Shown here piece after piece: positions 53,075 to 63,180 of a DNA stretch of 64,000 nt (position 1 is its first letter; every line of letters begins with the position of its first letter). A program made the position numbers and the translations under genes. The notes beneath the pieces are model-generated. The model searched no databases and was not told where the DNA came from. It saw only the letters and a program-made list of their open reading frames with translations. The DNA comes from Gerris lacustris (Eukaryota > Arthropoda > Insecta > Hemiptera > Gerridae). The stretch spans positions 72,755,092 through 72,819,091 of the forward strand of contig OX578282.1 of the NCBI GenBank assembly GCA_951217055.1. Direction: 5' to 3'.

Positions 53075-54698
53075 GGTTATCGGACGGGATTGGTTTGGTT
53101 ATTGAACGGGATTGGTTTGGTTATTGAACGGGATTGGTTTGGTTATTGAACGGGATTGGTTTGGTTATTGAACGGGATTGGTTTGGTTATTGAACGGGAT
53201 TGGTTTGGTTATTGAACGGGATTGGTTTGGTTATTGAACGGGATTGGTTTGGTTATTGAACGGGATTGGTTTGGTTATTGAACGGGATTGGTTTGGTTAT
53301 TGAACGGGATTCGTTTGGTTATTGAACGGGATTGGTTTGGTTATTGAACGGGATTGGTTTGGTTATTGAACGGGATTGGTTCGGTTATTGAACGGGATTC
53401 GTTTGGTTATTGAACGGGATTGGTTTGGTTATTGAACGGGATTCGTTTGGTTATTGAACGGGATTGGTTTGGTTATTGAACGGGATTGGTTTGGTTATTG
53501 AACGGGATTGGTTTGGTTATTGAACGGGATTCGTTTGGTTATTGAACGGGATTGGTTTGGTTATTGAACGGGATTGGTTTGGTTATTGAACGGGATTGGT
53601 TTGGTTATTGAACGGGATTGGTTTGGTTATTGAACGGGATTGGTTTGGTTATTGAACGGGATTCGTTTGGTTATTGAACGGGATTCGTTTGGTTATTGAA
53701 CGGGATTGGTTTGGTTATTGAACGGGATTGGTTTGGTTATTGAACGGGATTGGTTTGGTTATTGAACGGGATTGGTTTGGTTATTGAACGGGATTGGTTT
53801 GGTTATTGAACGGGATTGGTTTGGTTATTGAACGGGATTGGTTTGGTTATTGAACGGGATTGGTTTGGTTATTGAACGGGATTGGTTTGGTTATTGAACG
53901 GGATTGGTTTGGTTATTGAACGGGATTGGTTTGGTTATTGAACGGGATTGGTTTGGTTATTGAACGGGATTGGTTTGGTTATTGAACGGGATTGGTTTGG
54001 TTATTGAACGGGATTGGTTTGGTTATTGAACGGGATTGGTTTGGTTATTGAACGGGATTGGTTCGGTTATTGAACGGGATTGGTTCGGTTATTGAACGGG
54101 ATTGGTTCGGTTATTGAACGGGATTGGTTTGGTTATTGAACGGGATTGGTTTGGTTATTGAACGGGATTGGTTCGGTTATTGAACGGGATTGGTTCGGTT
54201 ATTGAACGGGATTCGTTTGGTTATTGAACGGGATTCGTTTGGTTATTGAACGGGATTGGTTTGGTTATTGAACGGGATTGGTTTGGTTATTGAACGGGAT
54301 TGGTTTGGTTATTGAACGGGATTGGTTTGGTTATTGAACGGGATTGGTTTGGTTATTGAACGGGATTGGTTTGGTTATTGAACGGGATTGGTTTGGTTAT
54401 TGAACGGGATTGGTTTGGTTATTGAACGGGATTGGTTCGGTTATTGAACGGGATTGGTTTGGTTATTGAACGGGATTGGTTTGGTTATTGAACGGGATTG
54501 GTTCGGTTATTGAACGGGATTGGTTTGGTTATTGAACGGGATTGGTTCGGTTATTGAACGGGATTCGTTTGGTTATTGAACGGGATTGGTTTGGTTATTG
54601 AACGGGATTGGTTTGGTTATTGAACGGGATTGGTTTGGTTATTGAACGGGATTGGTTCGGTTATTGAACGGGATTGGTTTGGTTATTGAACGGGATTG
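53075..54698. repeat. 22-bp satellite-like array, about 74 copies
   Basis: Unit GGTTATTGAACGGGATTGGT then TT, with variants GATTCG and GGTTCGG. It is very homogeneous. Every common unit holds ATTGG (CCAAT on minus). All frames contain stops (TGA on plus, TAA on minus), so it is non-coding. The first unit reads GGTTATCGGACGGGATTGG. Confidence 0.97.
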
Positions 54699-55249
54699 AG
54701 GTGGTAGATAAATCAGGCAATATTTGCATACGACGAGAGAGAAGTTTGTTTTTAATTTCGGTAAGGATTATAAGAACTGGTACATTGCCGCCTCGAGGTG
54801 TAATTTCACAGAATGTTTATAGAGGACGCCAATCCAAGCAAAACAGATTAAAACTTAGACAGGGGAGCCAACTGCACCGCATTATATTCCCCGACTATAA
54901 CTAAACATAAACAACAGCAGCACAGTGGAGCACGTGCCTCGGTCCCATACATTATCATCTCCAGAGCGTTTTCCGCTTGCTCGTGTTATCAAGTATCTCT
55001 ACTTCCACAGGCTTCCAGTAGATGTTCGTTGCGTCCAAAGAACAAACGGTCGCGTTGCAAACCAACTCAGTCGGGGTAATTAAACTAGAAAGAAACCGAC
55101 TCATGTACTCCGTAGATAACAATACATCTCCTCCTCGAGTTTGTAAGTTATAAAAAGATATGAAAATATAAGCGTTTTCATTCCATTTGAACTTTTTCTT
55201 ATAATTAAAACAAAATGATGGTGATGGATGGAGGATTAGGACGGTGAGA
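54699..55249. other. Unassigned sequence downstream of the candidate exon
   Basis: The minus frame of the exon stays open to 54955, passing VLLSTEYMSRFLSSL and NIYWKPVEVEIL. That part has no recognised domain and is probably intron read-through, although a retained segment is possible. A plus frame to 54904 is also unassigned. Confidence 0.3.
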
Positions 55250-55424
55250 CAGGTAGGAAGGGCTCTAGGGCAGTAAGCAAGTAGAGAGAGGTGTATATAC
55301 CTGATGTTAGGAAGGGCTCTAGGGCAGTAAGCAAGTAGAGAGAGGTGTATATACCTGATGTTAGGAAGGGCTCTAGGGCAGTAAGCAAGTAGAGAGAGGT
55401 GTATATACCTGATGTTAGGAAGGG
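55250..55424. repeat. 54-bp tandem repeat that duplicates a 5' splice site
   Basis: About 3.2 copies of AGGAAGGGCTCTAGGGCAGT, then AAGCAAGTAGAGAGAGGTGT and ATATACCTGATGTT. Read on minus, each copy contains CCCTTCCTAACATCAG|GTATAT, the end and donor of the candidate exon, plus a pyrimidine-rich CTCTCTCTACTTGCTTACTG before CCCTAG. 54 is a multiple of three, so the frame is kept (18 residues per copy). Confidence 0.9.
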
Positions 55425-55524
55425 CGGGCTGCTGGACGGACGCCCTGGAGAACTGAGTGAGGTTCTGGGTGATGGTCTTCTTACTCTGTTGAGTTTCCGG
55501 TGTGCCGGAACCACCCCGCGATCC
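55409..55524 (-). CDS. Candidate internal exon of an unidentified cellular gene
   Basis: On minus, the acceptor TTGTTCTGTTTGCAG precedes 55524, and the donor ATCAG|GTATAT follows 55409. The 116-nt exon encodes 38 residues plus two bases, starting GSRGGSGTPETQQSKKTITQ and including NLTQFSRASVQQPALPNI. Third positions are almost all G or C (ATC ACC CAG AAC CTC), unlike the AT-rich surroundings, which supports selection on codons. The residues are Ser/Thr/Gln-rich and look like a low-complexity linker; I do not recognise the protein. The last 16 nt and the donor are duplicated in tandem downstream. Other exons were not found, consistent with large introns. Confidence 0.5.
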
Positions 55525-55596
55525 CTGCAAACAGAACAATCAAGTCCATGTAGTCATATGTAGTGTCACCTAATCAATACCAATCAGATAAACATA

Positions 55597-56132
55597 TTTA
55601 TCTACGATTGATACGAAATATAAACATTGTATCTCTGTTTAGATGCATAGAAAATGATTCTTTACGTACTTGTATTCATTGCGCATGCGCGTCTCATAGT
55701 TCTGAAGAGGAATTCTTCAGCATTACGCACGATTAGCGAGTTTGTTTACATATAACAAAACTAATTTGCTGTTCTTTTATTAAAGTAACTGTTTATATCG
55801 AGATTTTAGTGAAAAACATTGAGTGAATCAAGTGAATTTAACGAAAATGTGGAGAATAATACTCCTCCAGAAATAATTAATTCGGAAAAAAATACAACTC
55901 AAGAATTAATGCCATCTTTATCAAGAGAGAGATATGAACTTACATACAGCAAGTTTATTCTTTTCTGTATTTATTAATTAAATCTAACAATCGTAGATAA
56001 AGTACGGTACGCAACTCGTGCGAAAACGGCATTTTGCATTGTTCGTGTGGTTTTACTAGAGAATTCTTGCAAACTCCGCACTCGCATGCAAAATGCAACT
56101 TTCCACACTCGACGCGAAATGTACTATTACTT
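55597..56132 (+). mobile_element. Family Y element, copy in reverse orientation
   Basis: Starts TTTATCTACGATTGATACGA and proceeds through ACGCACGATTAGCGAG, the small ORF, AATCGTAGATAAAGTACGGT and the palindromic head to CTCGACGCG. It lies about 70 bp upstream (minus sense) of the candidate exon, i.e. in its preceding intron. Confidence 0.8.
55819..55977 (+). pseudogene. Y-family small ORF with lost start codon
   Basis: 52 codons ending at TAA 55975-55977. It reads SESSEFNENVENNTPPEIIN then SEKNTTQELMPSLSRERYEL and TYSKFILFCIY. The initiator ATG of the other copies is TTG here (55819-55821). The frame is otherwise intact through the shared region, so the core peptide has survived in at least three copies. 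Confidence 0.45.
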
Positions 56133-56215
56133 AATTACTTTGGAAATCATTCTCGCCTTTTATCCGACTAATTTTATAGGGATCCATAACCCTGTATAAC
56201 ACACTCAGGTCCAAT
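56133..56215. other. Unassigned spacer
   Basis: Nothing was recognised. Confidence 0.4.
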
Positions 56216-57500
56216 CTATATATGTATAAAAATGGATGTCTATATGTCTGTCTGTTTGTCAGTGATTTATATACTTCGACACTGTTTTACAGAATGTTGG
56301 CACATATATAAATTTTTTCATGTAGAAGGATTATATAATTTTAAAATTTAAATGTTGGTACACAGGGGTACGGGATCAAAGTAATAAATATCCTTTATGA
56401 TACATATCGTTGAAAAGTTTTTTAAGAGTGAAGTAATTGTTGTTATGTACGCTTTTGTCATATTTTCACAATAAAGAAGGGTAAAAAGGAAAAACAAGAA
56501 AATAAATTATATTTAATTAAAAATTAGAAATATTACTAAATTTGATAAGATTTGAATGAAAATTGGTATACGTGCTAAATTTGATGCCAGTAACTCGATT
56601 ATAACATAATTTGTGTACATTTAGTACTTTTGGGTACAAATGGTACTTTATGTATGTTTTAAGCTCAGGTTTAGATGATAGAAAAATGTATTCTTTTTTT
56701 CAATACAATTTTTCATGGAGAAGATTTTTATGATTTCCAAATGAAAAACGAAATTTTAATTAAAATAATAAAATAAAATAATTAAATGAAAATTAATAAA
56801 ATAAATAATTAAATTAAAATAATTTAAATTTCGTACTCAGGGGTTCGGGGTACGAGGTACAAAAGCCAAAATAGTATTATACCCTTCATGATGCATGTCA
56901 TTGGAAAGCTCTTTAAGAGTACTGTAATTAGTGTTATGTTCACTTTTGTCATATTTTCATATAAGAGGGGGTAAAAAGGAAAAACAGAAAAAAATGTTTT
57001 TTAATTAAAAAATTAGAAATATTGCTATTTTTGATCCGATTTGAATGAAAATTGGTATACGTGCTTCGTTTGATTCCAGGGTCTCGATTATAAAACAATT
57101 TTTGTACATTTAGTACTCTTGGGTACAAATGGTATCAATGTATGTTTCAAGCTCTAGTTTAAGTGGTGAACATTTATTTGTTTTGTTCAATACATTATAT
57201 CATGGAGAAGGTTTTTATGATTTCGAATAAATTTAAATTTCGTATACAGGGGTACGGGATATAGGGTGCAAAAGTCAAAATAGTATTATACCCTTCATGA
57301 TGCATGTCGTTGGAAAGCTCTTTAAGAGTACAGTAATTGTTGTTACGTACACTTTTGTCATATTTTCATATAAGAGGGGAGGTAAAATGAAAATGCAACG
57401 GAAATGGTATTTAATCAAAAATTATAATCCATGTTTTTCGCGTGGTGAACTATATGTTGGCTTGCTCCAGAGGAGGCACTCCAAAAACTATGTAGGCATT
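56216..57500 (-). repeat. Three tandem units of about 430-470 bp, T-related
   Basis: Each unit has GGGGTACGGGAT or GGGGTTCGGGGT, CCTT(T/C)ATGAT(A/G)CAT(A/G)TC, CTCTTTAAGAGTAC(T/A)GTAAT, ACTTTTGTCATATTTTCA and TTTTTGTACATTTAGTAC. Inverted relatives occur inside the T element at 11480-11780. The left edge ATATATGTATAAAAATGG then ATGTCTATATGTCTGTCT is the inverted style of a T end. Confidence 0.75.
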
Positions 57501-57956
57501 TATACACAAAATTAGAAAACCAAAAATATTGTTTATTCACTCGTGTTTTGCTAATAATTCGCATTAGTTTAATTTATTTTAAGTTTAATAGCGAATGGAA
57601 TTGTAAATAATATAGTTCATTCACGCGAATTATAATTAAAACAATGTATATAGTTCATTATCTATTTATACCGATGAAAATGATAGAATCTCATCAGTAT
57701 AAGCTATGTTTCATTATTCTACAACGAATATTGGAGTAGATTCTAGATTACAGTCACATCACCAATATTTTAATAAACAGAGGTAAATAATTAAACACAG
57801 GCTGGACAAAGGTTTTGCTAGCAATGCATAATTCACTATTTGAAGGAGCCGTTGTTTTGAGAGGAGTTTCCTTTCTACTCCAAGTAGCGTCGGGGATACT
57901 GTTTATTTATTTCCGTTTAGTTGCTTCCGATTATTTTTGCTTTAAGTAATATCTAA
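57501..57956. other. Unassigned AT-rich block
   Basis: Nothing was recognised. Confidence 0.4.
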
Positions 57957-58682
57957 AATAAACAGGTCAAGTGTGTGCTAGTCAGCACACAGCGAGGGTC
58001 CGTAGGCCACACTATATAGTGTTTAACTGTAAAGTGTATAAACAGTGTTTTTTTAAAATGCTAAAAAGCTTACTTTGAACCATTCTAAGGGTCTGATATT
58101 CTCAAAACACACTCTGATAAATTATTTTTTTGCCACTGAACCGGACTACAACCATATAAATACATCGAAAAGACCATAATTATAAAAAAAACGTATTTTG
58201 TCAATAAAAAATAAAATCATATTTTTTTCGAAATTTCCAAAAAGTTATATCTTTACTTTTGGTCGAAGAATGATCAGGAATTTTTTCAGATTTTTTGCAC
58301 TTCACATAAGCGAGATAGAGGGGGGGGGGGGACACGTTTCAAACCCGCTTCAAACTTGCCTACGCTCGCCCTATCAAAATTATAACCAAAGAATTATATA
58401 TTTTTGTAATCAGCTCAACGTACCCTTTTATATGATACCCCTCACGGTGTCGAAAAAAAATAAAAAAATGTTAACCCTTAAGTTTTTTACCCTAATTTTT
58501 TTGAAAAATATTTTTTTTAAGTCGTTATATTTTTAAAATATGTGGGCAGGTACAAACACATACATGCCAAATTTCAAAGTGACCGGACGAAAGGTGTAGC
58601 CGTGAGAGCACGCGAGAGGACGGACGGACAGACACACGCAGGAAAATATAAGGGTCCTTGGTTTTGCCTACGGACCCTAAAA
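57957..58682 (+). mobile_element. Family B element, reference copy
   Basis: AATAAACAGGTCAAGTGTGT with a single 39-bp unit ending GGGTCCGTAGGC, body with a G-run at 58319-58331, GCCAAATTTCAAAGTGACCG, GGACGGACAGACACACGCAG and end GGTTTTGCCTACGGACCCTA. About 725 bp. Single-unit head versus the 18-unit array at 18.5 kb. Confidence 0.85.
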
Positions 58683-59141
58683 ATGAGCATGGTATGGTTT
58701 AGTGCACTACTCTAATTTAACATGACATGGACATGGTTTACCCACTCCCATGACTCCATGGTTTACCAGGACTCGAATTCAAGGTACATGGTTCACCCGG
58801 CGCCACTACTCTAATGTGCATTTTGGGTTTTACCTTGATTAAGGTGTAAATTATAATAATGTAATATATGATTGCAAAATTGATCTGCAGGTGTTCGGTT
58901 GGGCATAGCGTGCCATTCCATCCATTCAACAAACCCGATTTTCTAAAAAAAAAAAAAACTATTTAAAAACCAAGACGAACAGACGTAAACCGATGGATGC
59001 AGATAAAGCAGCAGCGATTTGATCTACTAAGAGTTTTCCTGTGAGACTCAACAGCTTGTAAATACGTCCTGCTCATTATATTATTGTTTTTGGTCTTTAC
59101 GTCTAAAATTAATATCTTAAATAAAATTGTATTTATAGACT
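58683..59141. other. Unassigned block with CATGGTTTACCC repeats
   Basis: 58690-58800 has four diverged ACATGG-TTTACCC or TTCACCC units. Nothing coding was seen. Confidence 0.4.
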
Positions 59142-60155
59142 AGCTGGATACCCTTGCTTCACTGCGGAGTGTGTTATTTTTAATTTGATGGGTTTATGAA
59201 CCTACCATCAAGAAACTTTTAAATCATTTTCCTAATCGTGAATATCTAGATTCTATCCCTCCCCTAATTTTTTATATCCCCTCCCCATTGATAATATAAT
59301 TTGCAAAAATAATTTCGATTACTGATGACAACTTCTTAAAGTTAACTTTCCGGGAAAAGCCGGGGTAATTCCCTTCTGTATCCCCCGTGTCTTTTCACAT
59401 CCCTGAGTTAAAATTGAAATTATCTTTGATTAATATATTATAAGTTTACATCCAAAATAGAAGCCCTTTCTCAGTTATTAACTTTCTAAGTTTAAAAGAC
59501 TGGTCTGGGCTCAATTCCCCTTCTTTTCTTACTTTTCCCTATGTTCCCCTTAAAATTTTGTACAATCCCTATTGGCAGATATCAATATAATTTAGAAATT
59601 ATTATACTACGTATACACTCGAAAATTTTATTTTAGCGTTTAAAACAAGCGGTGATAATTATGCTATAAATGTTTAGGCATGGTAAGGTGTGAATTGTAA
59701 AAAATTGTCTTCTTGATGATTTATAAATTATTTAAATACTATAATATGTTTAAAAAAAATTAATCTAAATATTTTTCGACAGCGATTGAACAGTTCCTCC
59801 TACAAAAATTTCCACAGAACATAAAATATTGTCAGTAGCTTCTTCTGCAATTTTGGTTAAATACATTTTATAAAAAAAGTAAAATTAAAATTTTAAAATC
59901 TATTTAGAAGCCCCATTCTCCGCCTCATATAAAGCTAGCAAAAAGTTTTATAGCCTGTAACACCCACAGAATTTAGCTTAACATTGTACCAAAAAACCAA
60001 CAAAATCTGTTCAGCCATTTGGACGTAATTGACACACAGACAAACAAAATTTTCTAAACTTAAATTCGTTATCAGGACTACTTATTTAGTTAAAATACAA
60101 AATTCGAGCCCAATCGGATAAATGTACTGACACCACTCCAATCTTATATATATTT
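59142..60155 (+). mobile_element. Family T element, copy 3
   Basis: ACTAGCTGGATACCCTTGCT, CCATCAAGAAACTTTTAAAT and TATCTAGATTCTATCCCTCC match 11246 onward. The end CTTATATATATTTAAGATTA resembles the 12210 end. The middle differs from the 11-kb copy, so these are related subfamilies. Confidence 0.7.
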
Positions 60156-60982
60156 AAGATTAAGATAAGGGAATTTAATTATATCAAAGCCTCTCGACAC
60201 AATGACCCATGTCACTATGCACTTCTGTCACTTTGTCGCTATAATACTGTCAAAGCTAGCAGTAAGCAGGTACTTGTGTACAGAACTCATGACAAACTGA
60301 GAAACGTCCGGGCAGGTAAGTAAGGTACAAACAAGTCATTTAGAGAAGCTAGAAACTTGAATATTTAAAATAGTCATTTTAATAAAGGTAAAACTGTAAA
60401 TTAGAGAAGGTCACATTGGACAATTTCTGTTTTGTGTTATCCTCAATTTGAGATCTTCATTGTTTAATTCAAACGTTTTTAGACATTCCATGTTTAAATC
60501 TCTTATGAAGAAAGAAGACAATTTAAGTCCCCATCATAATAACCTTTGATCTAACCAAATATTGCTGCTGGACCAAACAGGATTAAGCTAGGCATCTACT
60601 AGTACGTCGCATGCCGCCAAACCTTGCAAACCGCTATAATCACACGAGTAAAGTAGTCAGGTCCTCCGTCTCTGACCCGTTATATTGATCATTGAACCGT
60701 CAAGAAAAAGTAAACCATTTATAAATTATAATGCATTTTGAGAGGTAGAAGGAATCCGGTGGTTTTGTGTTAAAGCTGGCTGGCGTAGCATTGTCACTCC
60801 TCTTTAACTGATGGATCCATGTGTGTGTTCATAGTTCTTAGTGTAGTTTATCAATTAACTGATATAATCAGAGCTTCTTGGTCAGTTAAGTATTTAGTTA
60901 ATCACCTTAGTTAATACTTAAATTACACGACAATACTTACAAAGTGAACATTTTGGAGTAGTTCGGCCGATGCCAACATCAC
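60156..60982. other. Unassigned block
   Basis: No ORF, RNA or repeat family was recognised. 60560-60800 is slightly less AT-rich. Confidence 0.35.
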
Positions 60983-61300
60983 CCACTGATCACCGATATC
61001 CTATAACTGCACTGATCACCGTTATCCTATATCAGCACTGATCACAGATATCCTCTTTCAGCACTGATCACCGTTATCCTATATCAGCACTGATCACAGA
61101 TATCCTCTTTCAGCACTGATCACCGATATCCTGTATCAGCACTGATCTCCGATATCCTATAACAGCACTGATCACCGTTATCCTATATCAGCACTGATCA
61201 CAGATACCCTCTTTCAGCACTGATCACCGTTATCCTATAATAGCACTGATCACTGATACCCTTTATCAGCACTGATCACCGATATCCTATATCAGCACCG
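60983..61300. repeat. 26-bp minisatellite, about 12 copies
   Basis: Unit CACTGATCACCGATATCCTA then TATCAG. Most copies contain the palindromes TGATCA and often GATATC. It has AC(C/A)G and TA(T/C)CC variants. Confidence 0.95.
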
Positions 61301-61729
61301 ATATATTTAAACACTTTCTAACTTGAACTAGCTTTATTGGAACCACAGAAAGACAAATACATTACATAAAATCACACTCGAGAGAAAACTTTAAACGACA
61401 AACATTTGATTGAGACGCACTGTGCATTCATTACATTGCATAATTCATCTCAGCTCTTTACTGTAATATGTGTAAGAGGGGTAATAATATATAATAATGG
61501 ATTGACAATAATTTCTTAATATCAATTAAAAATTATCAAACTAAAAACCTCGTCATTGGGAAATTAGCTAATTTAATTTATGCTGATTACACCTGCGTGC
61601 AGTAATTCCATTATAAACATAATCTGTCTAAAACATATTTGCAGATCAAGGTTTTTTTTTTCTAAAGTAAAAGACGAAACTCGCGATGTTTACCGAAAAT
61701 CGATTCTGTAAACTACAGTTGCCGTAGGA
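61301..61729. other. Unassigned AT-rich sequence
   Basis: Nothing was recognised. Confidence 0.4.
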
Positions 61730-61925
61730 GTTGCGCGGAGGCCGGTTCCGACACGACTAACCATATGGCCGGAGAAGGACGGTCTGGTGTTCTCCCACTG
61801 ACGCGAGACGGACCCCCTCCTCGCGTCAAGGAGTGACCCACGCCTCGGTGTCTACAACCTCTAGGATCCGAGCCTCACGTGTTTCCACCTTGACGGGAGA
61901 TGGGTATCCACCTCCCGTCAAACAT
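61730..61925 (-). other. GC-rich patch with two related hairpins
   Basis: Read on minus, two units about 90 bp apart contain TTGACGGGAGGTGG-ATAC-CCATCTCCCGTCAA and TTGACGCGAGGAGG-GGGT-CCGTCTCGCGTCA. Each is followed by (A/G)GTGG(G)A(G)AACAC. Stems lie at 61890-61903/61908-61921 and 61799-61807/61820-61828 with extension. One pair is G-C in one unit and C-G in the other, and a G-U pair is kept on the minus strand only. No known RNA family was recognised. Short frames on both strands are open but undistinguished. Confidence 0.5.
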
Positions 61926-62036
61926 CATCTGTCTGCTTACGGAAAGTCCAGCACATGTAAAAATTAAGCCTTAAGCCGTGTATTTTTTTTTTTATTAGTT
62001 GAATAGGAAGTACGGTGAAGTGTTAAAATCGTGCGA

Positions 62037-62285
62037 TCAGGTTTAAACAAAATGCAAGCGCCGCAGGGGCCCCCCGACACGCTAAGGCCTCTTTAGAATT
62101 GCAAATTTCTTAAAATCATGAAAGCGAAGTACCTGGCTTCTCCCGACACGAACAATCGATCCGAATACATGAAATGGGCTGAAACCGAACCGCCGGACAA
62201 ATAGCCGAGTCTTGCCGTTATTAATAAACTCCACCTGAGCATTGTCGGTGTTGTTTTCTATCGTCGAACACATGACGAAACAACA
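62037..62285 (-). other. Moderately GC-rich segment with 63-codon minus frame
   Basis: 62082-62273 on minus reads MCSTIENNTDNAQVEFINNG then KTRLFVRRFGFSPFHVFGSI. No family was recognised. Upstream on plus, GCGCCGCAGGGGCCCCCC gives a small GC spike. It may be part of the same GC-rich unit as the hairpins, or an exon. Confidence 0.25.
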
Positions 62286-62317
62286 TCCTTACGGCAGTCG
62301 ACATATTAAATACTGTA

Positions 62318-62415
62318 AATCTTAATCATAATTTTTAGAAACTAATTTCCAATTGTCTGCTGGGTAGTCTACTCATCAGAACATTGAAAATTAGTTTCTA
62401 AAAAATATGATTAAG
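62318..62415. repeat. Long hairpin, stem about 30 bp
   Basis: ATCTTAATCATAATTTTTAG then AAACTAATTT on the left is inverted as AAATTAGTTTCTAAAAAATA then TGATTAAGAT on the right, with a loop of about 40 bases containing TGCTGGGTAGTCTACTC. It may be a solo foldback MITE. Confidence 0.8.
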
Positions 62416-62708
62416 ATATATAGTGGGTAATTAGAATTCAACAAAAATATACTGTAAATCTAATCTTTAATTGCGCGGAGGGATTTCAATTGGCTGGATT
62501 CTAAATATGGAGCCGATTTGAAAATGTAAAACACAATTCTAGGAAAGCAGTGAAGTGTAAGTAGATTGGCCTCGGCCCGCGTCATATCAATAACGTAGCC
62601 AGGCAAGCTTTCCTTACTCAGAGAACGTTACTAGTAGTAGTTTATTAAAACTTGTCAAACATTGGATAATCGAGTATTTACCTTCCTCGGGTATTCTTAC
62701 AAAAAGTA
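62416..62708. other. Unassigned sequence
   Basis: Nothing was recognised. Confidence 0.4.
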
Positions 62709-63180
62709 CGTATGGTATCGCGTGACACCCGGTAGCAACCAAGTGCCTTACGCTTTTCATTAAATATAAATTTTCATTAAATATAAATTTTCATTAATAT
62801 GAATTATTAAATCACACTCCTAACTATACGATACTAACTACTTAAAAAGGCCGGAGTAAGAAAAGAGATAAAATTAAAAGTATCACTTCACTACACAAAA
62901 TCGTCTGCTTGTATAAGGTTGAAATTTTACATGTCTAATTCAATTGTACTTTAGACGATGAGTATAAAGTTTTATTAAAAACGTTACGTTAGATTTTACA
63001 TTTGAAGCTTACGTTTACGCGAGCGTTGCCCACGAACGCTAAGGTGGATAAAATTGTCCAAGGACTCGTCTTGGGCATTGGTAAAATGAACATGTGTACC
63101 GAATTTCAACTAAAGCGGTCAACTTTTACTCGTTATTGTCATGGGTGGATTTGGTGGCGGTATTGTGACGGTAGTTTTAG
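62709..63180 (-). mobile_element. Family C repeat, copy 5, inverted
   Basis: GGTATCGCGTGACACCCGGT then AGCAACC is the inverted end of copies 3 and 4. CTTACGTTTACGCGAGCGTT and AATTTCAACTAAAGCGGTCA are the inverted core. The ATAAATTTTCATTAA motif is tandemly repeated at 62762-62800. Confidence 0.75.

Noticed and set aside
54955..55539. Full 194-codon minus ORF as a single-exon gene
   Set aside because: The start codon would lie in the pyrimidine tract of a good acceptor site, and coding-like codon use stops at the 55409 donor. Only the 116-nt exon is supported.
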